Below, piece by piece: positions 27,435 through 35,531 of a DNA stretch of 64,000 bases. The notes below the pieces were generated by a model that was not told the origin of the DNA, made no database searches, and worked only from the letters and a program-made list of their open reading frames with translations. The stretch is from Deinococcales bacterium (lineage in GTDB: Bacteria; Deinococcota; Deinococci; Deinococcales; JAAFIG01). The stretch covers positions 186,001 to 250,000 of the forward strand of contig JANXTZ010000028.1 in NCBI GenBank assembly GCA_025352125.1. The letters are read 5' to 3'. Positions within the stretch are counted from its first letter, which is position 1. Every line of letters starts with the position of its first letter. A program made the position numbers and the translations under genes.

Positions 27435-27553
27435 TCAGGGGCGTGCACTTGCGCCACCACTGCCAAGACCAGTCGAATATGGATCGGCATGGGCAATTGA
27501 ATGCGTGCCAAAAAGGGCGATCAGAACCAAAAAACCTGAACAAATTTTTTCAT
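27435..27553 (-). pseudogene. Frameshifted twin of the small exported peptide gene
   Basis: Reading from the ATG at 27553, the frame begins MKKFVQVFWF and stops early. Restoring one T in a T6 run (the intact neighbour has T7) gives a 39-codon frame: the same signal peptide, cleavage region SIAHA, and a tail DPYSTGLGSGGASARP. The length is 119 bases versus 120 in the intact copy, so exactly one base differs. It may be a decayed duplicate, a phase-variable allele, or a base-calling error. An AAGAGAA ribosome site is retained. Confidence 0.7.
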
Positions 27554-27664
27554 GACCATTCTCTTTGATGATTCACAAACAAAGGATTTTTGGCATTGAA
27601 CACTCAAAGGGCATCGGTCATCGGAACACGAGCCAGTCAGAAACGAAACTGGACGGGTTGGTGC

Positions 27665-27784
27665 TTATGGATGTGGTGTAATGCTGCCACCACCACTACC
27701 ACAACCGATTGGATCGGCATGGGCAATCGAGAGCGTGCCAAAAAGGGCGACCAGAACCAAAAAAACCTGAACGAATTTTTTCAT
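27665..27784 (-). CDS. Tiny exported peptide precursor (39 residues)
   Basis: The ATG at 27784 has AAGGAG about 8 bases upstream. Residues 1-23 are a textbook signal peptide (MKKFVQVF, hydrophobic core, ending SIAHA), and cleavage there would leave DPIGCGSGGGSITPHP, a 16-residue Gly/Ser-rich peptide with one cysteine. It is divergent from a TPR-SARP-type regulator with only 57 bases between start codons, and is followed by a frameshifted twin. This is the layout of peptide-pheromone systems such as Rgg-SHP, although no sequence similarity is claimed. Alternatives are a small envelope peptide or a bacteriocin-like product. Confidence 0.72.
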   Translation of the reverse strand: MKKFVQVFLVLVALFGTLSIAHADPIGCGSGGGSITPHP

Positions 27785-27841
27785 GACTATTCTCCTTGGT
27801 GACTTGCCCGTAGAGAATAAATTTGTGGTACTGACAGGCTG

Positions 27842-29782
27842 ATGAGATGTACACTGAACAACTCGGTGGGGGTGAAAAACGTGCATCCTATTTTGAAACA
27901 TTTACTGGCTGGTGATGAAACCGCTGCGTGGCTGTTGTACCAAAGTATCGATAGACCCTCAGCGCAGGAAGATCGCTTCGCTGGCTGGGCACTCATCAAT
28001 TTAGAGCGGCATCTCGAGGCACAAGATTTGTTGACTCGAGCTGTGCAACGGGGTTGCATTGAAGCCCGAATCGAATTAGCCACTGTTCAGCGTTCACAAG
28101 GAAGTTTTCAAGATGCGCTTTTGACACTGAACGCGTTGGAACATCTGTCTTTTCAAACTTCGTTTGATGAAGCCTTGTACTGGCGTGAAAAAGGGATGGT
28201 CTATTTTTCACTGAGTCAATCACAATTCGCATTGATGGCATTAAATGCCTCGTGGGACATCATTCAGCGCGAACCTGATTTGCAATGTCTGCGTGCGGCG
28301 GCAGTTCAAAGTCTGGGCATGTTTTTTTTATTTCAACGTCAATACCAACGAGCGGTACATTATTTTTCCGCAGGACTCGAGGGGCTTGTTGTTCTAAGTC
28401 GAGAATTGAGAATTCGTTTACAGCGAGCCAGATGCCAGGTTTATCTTGGCGCGTTCTCAGATGCCAAAATGGATTTCGATTTTCTTGAACAGCACCTTCC
28501 TGCCCACCCAGCCTTGCGAGGAGAGGTGCAGTACAACCAAGCGCTGTTGTTCCGTGCCACCGAAGCCTGGTCGGATTCAGAAGAACTTTTTTTGAGTGCC
28601 GCCAAACTGGCTCGAGCCGCCGAAGAACCCGAACTGGCGTTTTACGCCGAAATCAATGCCGCCACCGTCATGGTCATGCAAAACAAACTCGAGCAGGCAA
28701 GAATTTTGCTGGTTCGAGCCAAAAGTATTGCCAGAAGCCCCAGAGACCATGCCACCTGGAACTGGCGGCAAGGCTATTACCTGCTGCATTCCAGACCCCT
28801 GGAAGCCATGCCACTGCTCGAATCTGCCGCCACAGCCTTTGCGGACATGAATTTACCCCGAGAGACGCTTGCCTGTTGGTTGAACCATGCCGAGGCAGCC
28901 AGACGCGCGGGATGGCTCGAGCGGGCAAAGCAATCTTTGCAAACGGCGGTGGATGTGACCAGTACCGCCGATGATGCGTTTGCGGCGATAGAACTGGCGT
29001 TGCTGCCCGATTTGAAAACCTGGTTGACCGAGCTACCAGTCTGGCAAAACATTTTGCTGCCCGCCATCATGGACTCGAGCGTGCAGGTGCTCGAATTGGT
29101 GACGCTTGGCAAGTCTCAATTGCGCGTCAACGGCAGGGCGGTCAGCTTGCGCATGACGCGTACTGTCGAGATTCTGGCGTTTTTGTTGAAAAAACCGAAT
29201 CGAACCAAATCCGATATTCTGGTGGGTTTGTTTCCGGACAGCGATCCCGAACAAGCCATCAATTATTTTCACAAAGCCAAACAACTGCTGACCCAAGCCG
29301 TCCCGAGCTTGACGATTGCCTTTGATCCCAAGCGCAAAATGTACAGTGTGAAATGTCAATCCGAATTGCAGTGTGATTTTTTACACTTTCAGTATCTGCT
29401 CAGTGGGCACCATTATGCTGATGTTCTGGATGTACTGAATGCCTACACGGGGGCATTTTTGCCCGAGGCGAACAGCCAATGGGCGAGTGAGGAGCGCGAA
29501 GCTTTGGCTTGGAACGTGGTGAAAATTGGTTTGGAGACGCTTCAGCAATGGTTTGAGGCGGGTGAGGATCAGAAGTGCTTGTCGTTGGCGGTTCGGTTGC
29601 TGGACATTGAACCGTACAATCCAGCCCTTTCGGAGTACCTCGTCACCGTTACGTTAAGGCTCGAGGGTGAGGTGGCGGCAAAACGCGAGCTGCAACGGGT
29701 GAATCAAAAGTTCTTGGTCGAACTGGGTGAAGTGCCCATGGAGTTGCGTCAGTTGGGTCAAAATTTGCTTCAATTGAACTGA
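27842..29782 (+). CDS. TPR-rich SARP/BTAD-type transcriptional regulator
   Basis: 646 residues. Residues up to about 410 are helical repeats of TPR type. A winged-helix DNA-binding domain follows (about 413-500, LGKSQLRVNGRAVSLRMTR and EILAFLLKKP), then a BTAD domain (about 510-646, ending in TVTLRLEGEVAAKRELQRV). This reverses the usual SARP order, where the winged helix is N-terminal. A later start, GTG at 27881 with GGGGGTG 6 bases upstream, is possible. TPR domains commonly bind ligands or peptides. The divergent exported-peptide gene suggests it may respond to, or control, that peptide. Confidence 0.8.
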   Translation: MRCTLNNSVGVKNVHPILKHLLAGDETAAWLLYQSIDRPSAQEDRFAGWALINLERHLEAQDLLTRAVQRGCIEARIELATVQRSQGSFQDALLTLNALEHLSFQTSFDEALYWREKGMVYFSLSQSQFALMALNASWDIIQREPDLQCLRAAAVQSLGMFFLFQRQYQRAVHYFSAGLEGLVVLSRELRIRLQRARCQVYLGAFSDAKMDFDFLEQHLPAHPALRGEVQYNQALLFRATEAWSDSEELFLSAAKLARAAEEPELAFYAEINAATVMVMQNKLEQARILLVRAKSIARSPRDHATWNWRQGYYLLHSRPLEAMPLLESAATAFADMNLPRETLACWLNHAEAARRAGWLERAKQSLQTAVDVTSTADDAFAAIELALLPDLKTWLTELPVWQNILLPAIMDSSVQVLELVTLGKSQLRVNGRAVSLRMTRTVEILAFLLKKPNRTKSDILVGLFPDSDPEQAINYFHKAKQLLTQAVPSLTIAFDPKRKMYSVKCQSELQCDFLHFQYLLSGHHYADVLDVLNAYTGAFLPEANSQWASEEREALAWNVVKIGLETLQQWFEAGEDQKCLSLAVRLLDIEPYNPALSEYLVTVTLRLEGEVAAKRELQRVNQKFLVELGEVPMELRQLGQNLLQLN

Positions 29783-29871
29783 GTGTTCAAAATCTAGGGC
29801 GTGTTCAGTGTTTTTTCGTTTTTGAGGGCTTATTTCTGTCACGAATTGACCCGCAACTTCTGGCACAAGGC

Positions 29872-30501
29872 TCAGTTGATGCGCTGAGACTCGCGTTCGA
29901 CTTGGGGGGTTTGACTCAAGACCGACCAATTGCGGGTTTGCGTGCCCAGCGCCCGCTCTAAAAACGCCTCGACAATCTGCGGATCAAATTGCGTGCCGCT
30001 GTGCCGTTGCAATTCCTCGAGCGTCGAATGGATGCCCCAGGCTCGAGAGTACGAGCGTTGCGAGAGCAGAACGTCGTAAACGTCGCAGATGTTTAGAATT
30101 CTGGCTTCGATTGGAATGGCTTGCCCCGCAAGGTTGCCAGGATATCCCGTGCCGTCAAAGCGCTCGTGATGGTGCAAGATGGCTTTGAGGGCGGTATCGC
30201 TGATGCCCGGAATTGCCTTTGCCAGCGTGTAACTCCAGTGCGAGTGGGTTTTCACGATTTCCCACTCGTTGAAGTCAAGCTTGCCTGGTTTGGTCAGAAT
30301 TTTTTCGGGAATCACCAGTTTACCAATGTCGTGAAGGTAGGCGGCTTGAGACAAAGCTTCCAGAGAATCGTCGTTTAAACCAAGCATCGTTCCGATGGAT
30401 TCGACCAGGTTGACCAAACGCCGCGTGTGACCGACGGGTTCGATGCCCCGTTCCTCGAGTTCCAGACCGAATGCACAAATCGTATAAATATCGGGCAGCA
30501 T
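29872..30501 (-). CDS. HD-GYP domain protein
   Basis: 209 residues, nearly all HD-GYP domain. The metal ligands in YLHDIGKLVIP (near 54) and the HHERFDGTGYPG signature (near 111) are intact, as are the DVYDVLLSQRSY residues. It should hydrolyse c-di-GMP but has no sensor domain, so it may be constitutive or rely on a partner. AAAAGGAG lies 7 bases before the ATG. It is downstream of the HTH-receiver gene at 30665, with a 160-base gap. Confidence 0.87.
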   Translation of the reverse strand: MLPDIYTICAFGLELEERGIEPVGHTRRLVNLVESIGTMLGLNDDSLEALSQAAYLHDIGKLVIPEKILTKPGKLDFNEWEIVKTHSHWSYTLAKAIPGISDTALKAILHHHERFDGTGYPGNLAGQAIPIEARILNICDVYDVLLSQRSYSRAWGIHSTLEELQRHSGTQFDPQIVEAFLERALGTQTRNWSVLSQTPQVERESQRIN

Positions 30502-30664
30502 AAATTTCTCCTTTTAAAACGGTGGCGGTTGAGGGTGGGTGGCGAGCTTCTGAATGGTTTGGGTGGGGCACTCGAGATTCAAGGTCTTAAAATTTCAATA
30601 AAAGCCCGAACCGGTACGTGTACGGTTGTCTGACTGGCACTGATTTTGAAAGCGCAGTTGGGGT

Positions 30665-31276
30665 TTATCGTCCCTTGGGTTGAATAAAATTGAGTTTGGC
30701 TTCGATGCGCTCGCGCAGTTGATCAAACGGTATCGGTTTGGGCAACAACAACACGCTTTCGGGCAAGCCGCCCTTGGCTTCAATGTCCTCTGGGGTCATG
30801 CCGCTGACGGTGACGATATCGGTGTTCTCGAGGTCGGGCATACTGCGCAGGGTGCGAATCAGGGCGAAACCGTCCATGCCTGGAATGCTGAGGTCAAGAA
30901 TCAAGAAATCTGGTTTTAAAGTGCCAATCTCCATCAGGGCGCGAAAACCGTCGTTGGCAATGCTGATCTCGAGCGGCAACTTCCAACTGGTAATCACCAT
31001 TTGATAGAGCTTGACCAAATCTGGGTCGTCCTCGGCAATAAAAACCCTGAAGGTGCGCCCTTCGACTTCGGTACGGCGTTGGCTGAGCAAACGGTCCACG
31101 GATGTCCGCACCACGCGGCGGTGTCCTCCGACGGTGCGGTAGGCTTGCAGTGCGCCCTGCTCGACCCATTGTTGTACGGTGCGAAGCGACACACCTAGCA
31201 AATCGGCGGCTTCCCTGGTGGTGATGACCGCGTCGCGTTCCAATGATCCGACTGTTTGATCTGCTGAATGATTCAT
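30665..31276 (-). CDS. HTH (excisionase/MerR-like)-receiver fusion regulator
   Basis: 203 residues. An N-terminal helix-turn-helix of the excisionase type (TREAADLLGVSLRTVQQWVEQG, with the first wing GGHRRV, residues 19-56) precedes a receiver domain (about 75-195) with EDDPD, the acceptor in LILDLSIPGMDG and the Lys in LLLPKPI. DNA-binding ahead of the receiver is the reverse of ordinary response regulators. It could be a phosphorylation-controlled DNA-binding protein for neighbouring c-di-GMP or polysaccharide genes. No kinase is adjacent. Confidence 0.85.
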   Translation of the reverse strand: MNHSADQTVGSLERDAVITTREAADLLGVSLRTVQQWVEQGALQAYRTVGGHRRVVRTSVDRLLSQRRTEVEGRTFRVFIAEDDPDLVKLYQMVITSWKLPLEISIANDGFRALMEIGTLKPDFLILDLSIPGMDGFALIRTLRSMPDLENTDIVTVSGMTPEDIEAKGGLPESVLLLPKPIPFDQLRERIEAKLNFIQPKGR

Positions 31277-31366
31277 TTCATCTACTTTGAGGGTCTCGAG
31301 GAACTTCTGTCAAGGGCTGCATGGTTGATAAACGTGGTTGATAAAGCCGTCTGGATCAATAAAACC

Positions 31367-32428
31367 TCAGGTGTACTGACGCCATTGCGGGTCGGCTTTG
31401 ATCTGAGCCACCAGCATCTTGATATCCTGGCTTCGGTCTTTGCGGGCAACCAGGGTCACATCGCCGTCACGAACAATCAAAACGTCTTCCAGACCAAGTG
31501 TGACCAGCAAACCGCTCTGGTTGTTGTTGTAGACCATCGTTCGGGTCGAATCGACATTCAAATGCTGACCGATGGCGACGTTATCGCTTTGATTTGAGTG
31601 CAACCTCGCCAGCGCGTTCCAATCTCCAAGATCGTCCCAGTCAAACTCGGACGGAATCACCAGCACATTCTGGGCAGGCTCGAGAATCGCGTAATCGACT
31701 GAGGTCTTGCGCACCCAGCCGTAGGCGTCATTCAGACCCTGGCGGGTGGTAATCAGTGCCATGCTCTCGAGAATATCTGGGGCGTGCTCTGCGAACGCTT
31801 CCAGCATGACTGAAGCCCGAAACACGAACATGCCGGCGTTCCAGAAATAGTCGCCACGCTCGAGGTAACTTTGCGCGGTGCTCAGGTTTGGCTTCTCGAC
31901 AAAACGTTGCGCCCTCCAGACATCGTTGTACTGCTCGAGCTGGCTTCCGGCTTGAATGTAACCGTAACCCGTGGCGGCGTGGCTGGGTTGAATCCCCAGG
32001 GTCACGATGACATCCTGGTCGTGGGCGGCTTGAATGGCAGTCTGGACTTTTTGTTGAAAGGCGGTGTTGTTGCCGATGCGGTGATCGCTCGGGAAGATGC
32101 CGACAATCGCGTCGCTGCCGTGGGTCTGGGCGACCCGCAAGACCGCGAACAGCACGGCGGCGGCGGTGTCCTTGGCGCAGGGTTCGACCAGCAAGTGCTC
32201 TAAAGGCATGTTGGGCAGTTGGTCGAGCACCAGGGCACGGTGGGTTTGACCGCAGACCACATGAATGTTGTCGGGTTCGCACAGGGCTTCGAGGCGGTCT
32301 GAGGTGGCTTGCAGCAGGCTGCGTCCGGTGTTCTCGAGGGTCAAGAATTGTTTGGGTTTGGCGTTTCTTGAGAGTGGCCAGAACCGGTCGCCACTGCCAC
32401 CTGCCAGAATAACGGGAATAAATTTCAT
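31367..32428 (-). CDS. manC: Mannose-1-phosphate guanylyltransferase
   Basis: 353 residues, the length of the single-domain enzyme without a phosphomannose isomerase part. The nucleotide-binding loop GGSGDRFWPLSR (10-21), KPKQFL (24-29), the FVEKP motif near 172 and DWDDLGDW near 280 are all present. It makes GDP-mannose from mannose-1-P and GTP in the cytoplasm, feeding the mannosyltransferases here. AAAGGAG precedes the ATG. A CRP-like site and -10 box lie 50-90 bases upstream. Confidence 0.93.
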   Translation of the reverse strand: MKFIPVILAGGSGDRFWPLSRNAKPKQFLTLENTGRSLLQATSDRLEALCEPDNIHVVCGQTHRALVLDQLPNMPLEHLLVEPCAKDTAAAVLFAVLRVAQTHGSDAIVGIFPSDHRIGNNTAFQQKVQTAIQAAHDQDVIVTLGIQPSHAATGYGYIQAGSQLEQYNDVWRAQRFVEKPNLSTAQSYLERGDYFWNAGMFVFRASVMLEAFAEHAPDILESMALITTRQGLNDAYGWVRKTSVDYAILEPAQNVLVIPSEFDWDDLGDWNALARLHSNQSDNVAIGQHLNVDSTRTMVYNNNQSGLLVTLGLEDVLIVRDGDVTLVARKDRSQDIKMLVAQIKADPQWRQYT

Positions 32429-32478
32429 GGTGATCTCCTTTTGACCTTGATTGCTCTGACCTTGCCTGGTCTAAAAAG

Positions 32479-32520
32479 AGTATAAACACAATTTTTGAAT
32501 CATCGTGTGAAAATTGCACA
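32479..32520 (-). promoter_or_regulatory. manC promoter with CRP-like site
   Basis: The palindrome TGTGAAAATTGCACA (32506-32520) is followed on the minus strand, 22 bases on, by a -10 box TATACT (32484-32479). Its centre lies near -41, the class II position of CRP-type activators. The same geometry is found at 43501 and 61643. Confidence 0.75.
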
Positions 32521-32629
32521 TTTGAAACTATTGAATCTATTGACTTGAACGTCCGTCAGATTTCAACGGCATTCAAACAGTCATTTTTGCGTCAAGCAAA
32601 CAAAAATAAGCAATAACGATAAAATCTTC

Positions 32630-32669
32630 AAGGCTCGAGCCTTCTGGACAAGCACGATCCTCGAGCCTT
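32630..32669 (-). terminator. Possible terminator hairpin
   Basis: AAGGCTCGAG (32630-32639) pairs with CTCGAGCCTT (32660-32669) across a 20-base loop, followed on the minus strand by a weak T-rich stretch. It would end the glycoside-hydrolase operon. The first arm is also a self-palindrome (32630-32643). Confidence 0.45.
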
Positions 32670-32691
32670 ACACCCTAAAAATTGGCGTCAT

Positions 32692-34308
32692 TCAATTTGG
32701 CTTTACCCGTTTTTGGCGCACAAGCCTGCGCCAAACCAACCAAACCACCAGCACGCCAGAACCGAGCCACAACACATAACGCAACGACAGGGCAGTGATT
32801 TTGGCAACAATGTCCTGAAGGCTCAAACCTGGGGCTTGCTCGCCCTGCAAGACCCGAGCGGCGGGTTTGAGCGTCCCATCGTCGCGCAGGACGCCCAGGA
32901 ACCGTTCGACCTCCCGATTGGCAGGCATCGCACCCTTTGGGAAATCGTGCAAGTTCCAGACCATAAAACCCGACTTTTGGGCTTTCAGCACCTCGAGCAC
33001 GGCGGCGTAATACCGCGCCTGATCGTTCTCCGAATGCGGGTCGGGCAGCTTGTCGAGTTGGCTGTGAAAACCAAATTCCTCGAGCAACACGGGTTTCCCA
33101 AGTTTCAGGGCATTTGAAAGGCGAACCGCCAGCGCACTGGGAGCGGCATAATGGTGCACGGTGGTGAAATCAAGCTGTCGGCTGAGGTCTGGGTCTGGGT
33201 CGCTCAAACCCGCCGTGATCGGCAAACCGGTCTGAAGGCGCAACCACTGGGCAAAAAATCCCAGAAAGACCCGAATGTGATCCCAGCCAGCCGATTTTGC
33301 ATCGCGTTCGGCTTCGTTCTTCAGGTCCAGCGCCAAGACCGCAGGCTGGCGCAAGATCGGAATCAACCTCGAGATTGCCGCAAATGCGCCTGGCAAATCC
33401 TCGAGCTTGTACTGGGTGTACGTATCGAGCAGCGTCACGATGACCTGAAGGTTGTTTTTTGCCGCCGCCTTCAAGACCTCGGGCAGATGTGTGTAAACCG
33501 CGTCGGGCGTCGGAAACGGGATAAAAATGCGGATGGTGTTGAATTTTAATTCCCTCGCCAAACGTAAACTCGAGCGCATTTCGCTGACATCAAAGTTTGT
33601 CCAGAATTGCCCAAACGGGTGTGAACGTCCGACGTAATTGACGCCGCGCACCTGCGAGAGCAAGAACGCCAGACCCGCGACCGGTTGGTGGGTGTCTGGC
33701 AAGATTTGACTTTGCAGCACCCGCCAGTGATGTACCCGCCAGTTGCCGTCGTCGAGTTTGAAAACCACATCCATCGTGCGTTGTTCGATGCGCGGGTCGA
33801 GCATCTGCAAGCCGCGGTCAATGGCTTGGGCTGTCCAGTAGGTGTCGGTGAAGGCGAGGGTCGCGCCGTCCGGGGCGTAAAAACGCAGGCGCAGATGATG
33901 ATCCCAGCTTGCCAAATTGGTTTTCTGAGCCGTCATGGCAAGGTTTGCGTCCTCGAGCGCCGGACCTTGAAAATACGAGCGCAACCCCGTGGTGTCGCCG
34001 CTGGCGTGGGCATAGGTCAACTCGTCGAATGCCAGCAAATATTCGCTGCTGACCTGATCGCGCCTGAAGGGTTCGAGCTGCCTGGGAACGGGATCATCGG
34101 GCAACCAGGTCAACACGCCCGCCCCCGCCTGACGCGCCTGAATCAGATTGAGGGCGGAATCGATTCGGGTGGCACGTTGAACCCTGGCAAAGCCGTCGCC
34201 AATGATCGGCAAACCGAAATAAAACCCCAACCCACCAAGAATCACAAATCCAAACCAGATCAGGGACTTCAGGGAAAAACGTGATGGGCTTGGGTTGGAC
34301 TTGCTCAA
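32692..34308 (-). CDS. Membrane-anchored glycoside hydrolase, cellulase-like (GH-A clan)
   Basis: 538 residues with an N-terminal helix (about 15-35) and a C-terminal helix (about 505-527), so the catalytic domain is anchored outside. A NTF2-like or beta region covers about 60-190. A TIM-barrel hydrolase follows, with acid/base in DLKNEAE (near 330) and nucleophile in LLEEFGFHS (near 409), as in GH5-like clan A enzymes. It starts inside the stop of the upstream gene (ATGA). Polysaccharide clusters often include such a hydrolase (e.g. PslG) for chain trimming or release. Confidence 0.78.
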   Translation of the reverse strand: MSKSNPSPSRFSLKSLIWFGFVILGGLGFYFGLPIIGDGFARVQRATRIDSALNLIQARQAGAGVLTWLPDDPVPRQLEPFRRDQVSSEYLLAFDELTYAHASGDTTGLRSYFQGPALEDANLAMTAQKTNLASWDHHLRLRFYAPDGATLAFTDTYWTAQAIDRGLQMLDPRIEQRTMDVVFKLDDGNWRVHHWRVLQSQILPDTHQPVAGLAFLLSQVRGVNYVGRSHPFGQFWTNFDVSEMRSSLRLARELKFNTIRIFIPFPTPDAVYTHLPEVLKAAAKNNLQVIVTLLDTYTQYKLEDLPGAFAAISRLIPILRQPAVLALDLKNEAERDAKSAGWDHIRVFLGFFAQWLRLQTGLPITAGLSDPDPDLSRQLDFTTVHHYAAPSALAVRLSNALKLGKPVLLEEFGFHSQLDKLPDPHSENDQARYYAAVLEVLKAQKSGFMVWNLHDFPKGAMPANREVERFLGVLRDDGTLKPAARVLQGEQAPGLSLQDIVAKITALSLRYVLWLGSGVLVVWLVWRRLVRQKRVKPN

Positions 34309-35531
34309 GGTTTTCCCAACTCGAGCCGCGAACTGAGTCCAGCCACACTGACCAGCACGAACTTCAAGCTTTTGGGCAACGGCGGAAAAACATACCCGAG
34401 CCTGCCGTTGGTGCTGACCAGACCGATGGTGTAGAGCGAGGCGGTGTCGCTGCGAAAATCGAGTTGAATCGGTGTGCCGTCATCGAGCAGAGCGCCCTGG
34501 GCGTCAATCAATGGTCCGACAAACATTTGCGGCTTGGGTTTGGACGAAAAGCGCACGGGCAAACCCTTCAGACTGACTGCCGCAACCGCCTGCAATGCCT
34601 GTGTGCTGCGCTGTAGGCTGTCCGCACGGGCGTTCAGACGGTAATTGCCAACTTCAAGTGCGCCAACCGTCAAATCCGATGTCCCGCGCACCGTGGCTCG
34701 GGTTCCAAACAAGGTCAGGCGGCTGTTGAAAAGTTCAAGCCCAAACTCGGTGGCACTGCCATTGAGCGCCGCGTTGCCGAACGCGTCGGTGGCGTTGGCA
34801 AAATGAATTTTCCAGACATCTCGAGGGTTTAACGTGATCTTGGATTGCTCGAGCTTGATGTCGGCACTGGCAACCACCCCAGGCATGACATCGACCTCAC
34901 CGCGCTCGCCTCGAGCCGCCAGGCTGCCGGCGCTGACCCGCAACGTGCCAGTGCGGCTGCCCGTGCTGAGCCAAGCCCAAGCCAGCAGGTGCTTAACCGC
35001 AATACTCTGCACCGAACGGCTGTCGTCTGGACGCTCGAGCCGCAATGTGACGGGGGCAAGGCTGACGTTGCCCTGTGCATCGAGCGGGTGAATCACGAGT
35101 GCGGGCGGACGCTGGGTGTCCACCCGCGCCGCCCGAGCACCGACCTCGAGTTGAAGCGGGGTGATCGGCGCACCAGGCTGACGGTTGAGTTTGCCCTGAA
35201 AATGAAATTGTCCCGCACTGACCAGATACGGCGTCAGTCCGGCGCGACGGTACGCCAGCACCAGCTTGGCGTTTGGCTTGGTCAATCCCTGGGCGATCAC
35301 CAGTCCTGCGGGCGTGAACAGGCTGACCCGCCAAGGCACGTTCAATTTCAGACCTTTGGGATCGGTCAAATTGAATTCCAGCGTATCGGCTCGCTGGGTG
35401 ATCTCGAGTTTGGGTTGACGGGAAAACACGGCTGCGGTCTTGGCACTGGGTTTGAAGAAAAACCAGCCGAGTAGCGACAGCGCCAAAACCAAAGCCGCCA
35501 ACAGCGCCTTCCAACTTGCCAACCATTTCAT
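34305..35531 (-). CDS. Unknown membrane-anchored beta-rich protein
   Basis: 408 residues: a single N-terminal membrane helix (about 7-28, ALLAALVLALSLLGWFFF) and then an all-beta extracytoplasmic region with hints of Ig-like repeats (PWRVSLFTPAGLVIAQG, PVTLRLERPDD, DAFGNAALNGSATEFGLELF). The family is not recognised. It is locked between the giant membrane protein and the glycoside hydrolase by 4-base overlaps on both sides, so it should belong to the same envelope machine, perhaps as a scaffold or glycan-binding subunit. Confidence 0.75.
   Translation of the reverse strand: MKWLASWKALLAALVLALSLLGWFFFKPSAKTAAVFSRQPKLEITQRADTLEFNLTDPKGLKLNVPWRVSLFTPAGLVIAQGLTKPNAKLVLAYRRAGLTPYLVSAGQFHFQGKLNRQPGAPITPLQLEVGARAARVDTQRPPALVIHPLDAQGNVSLAPVTLRLERPDDSRSVQSIAVKHLLAWAWLSTGSRTGTLRVSAGSLAARGERGEVDVMPGVVASADIKLEQSKITLNPRDVWKIHFANATDAFGNAALNGSATEFGLELFNSRLTLFGTRATVRGTSDLTVGALEVGNYRLNARADSLQRSTQALQAVAAVSLKGLPVRFSSKPKPQMFVGPLIDAQGALLDDGTPIQLDFRSDTASLYTIGLVSTNGRLGYVFPPLPKSLKFVLVSVAGLSSRLELGKP

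Noticed and set aside
27211-27543. 110-codon minus-strand frame over the twin peptide gene
   Set aside because: It is the frameshifted reading of the peptide twin continuing through a hairpin; composition is unnatural (Trp/Cys/Phe-rich).
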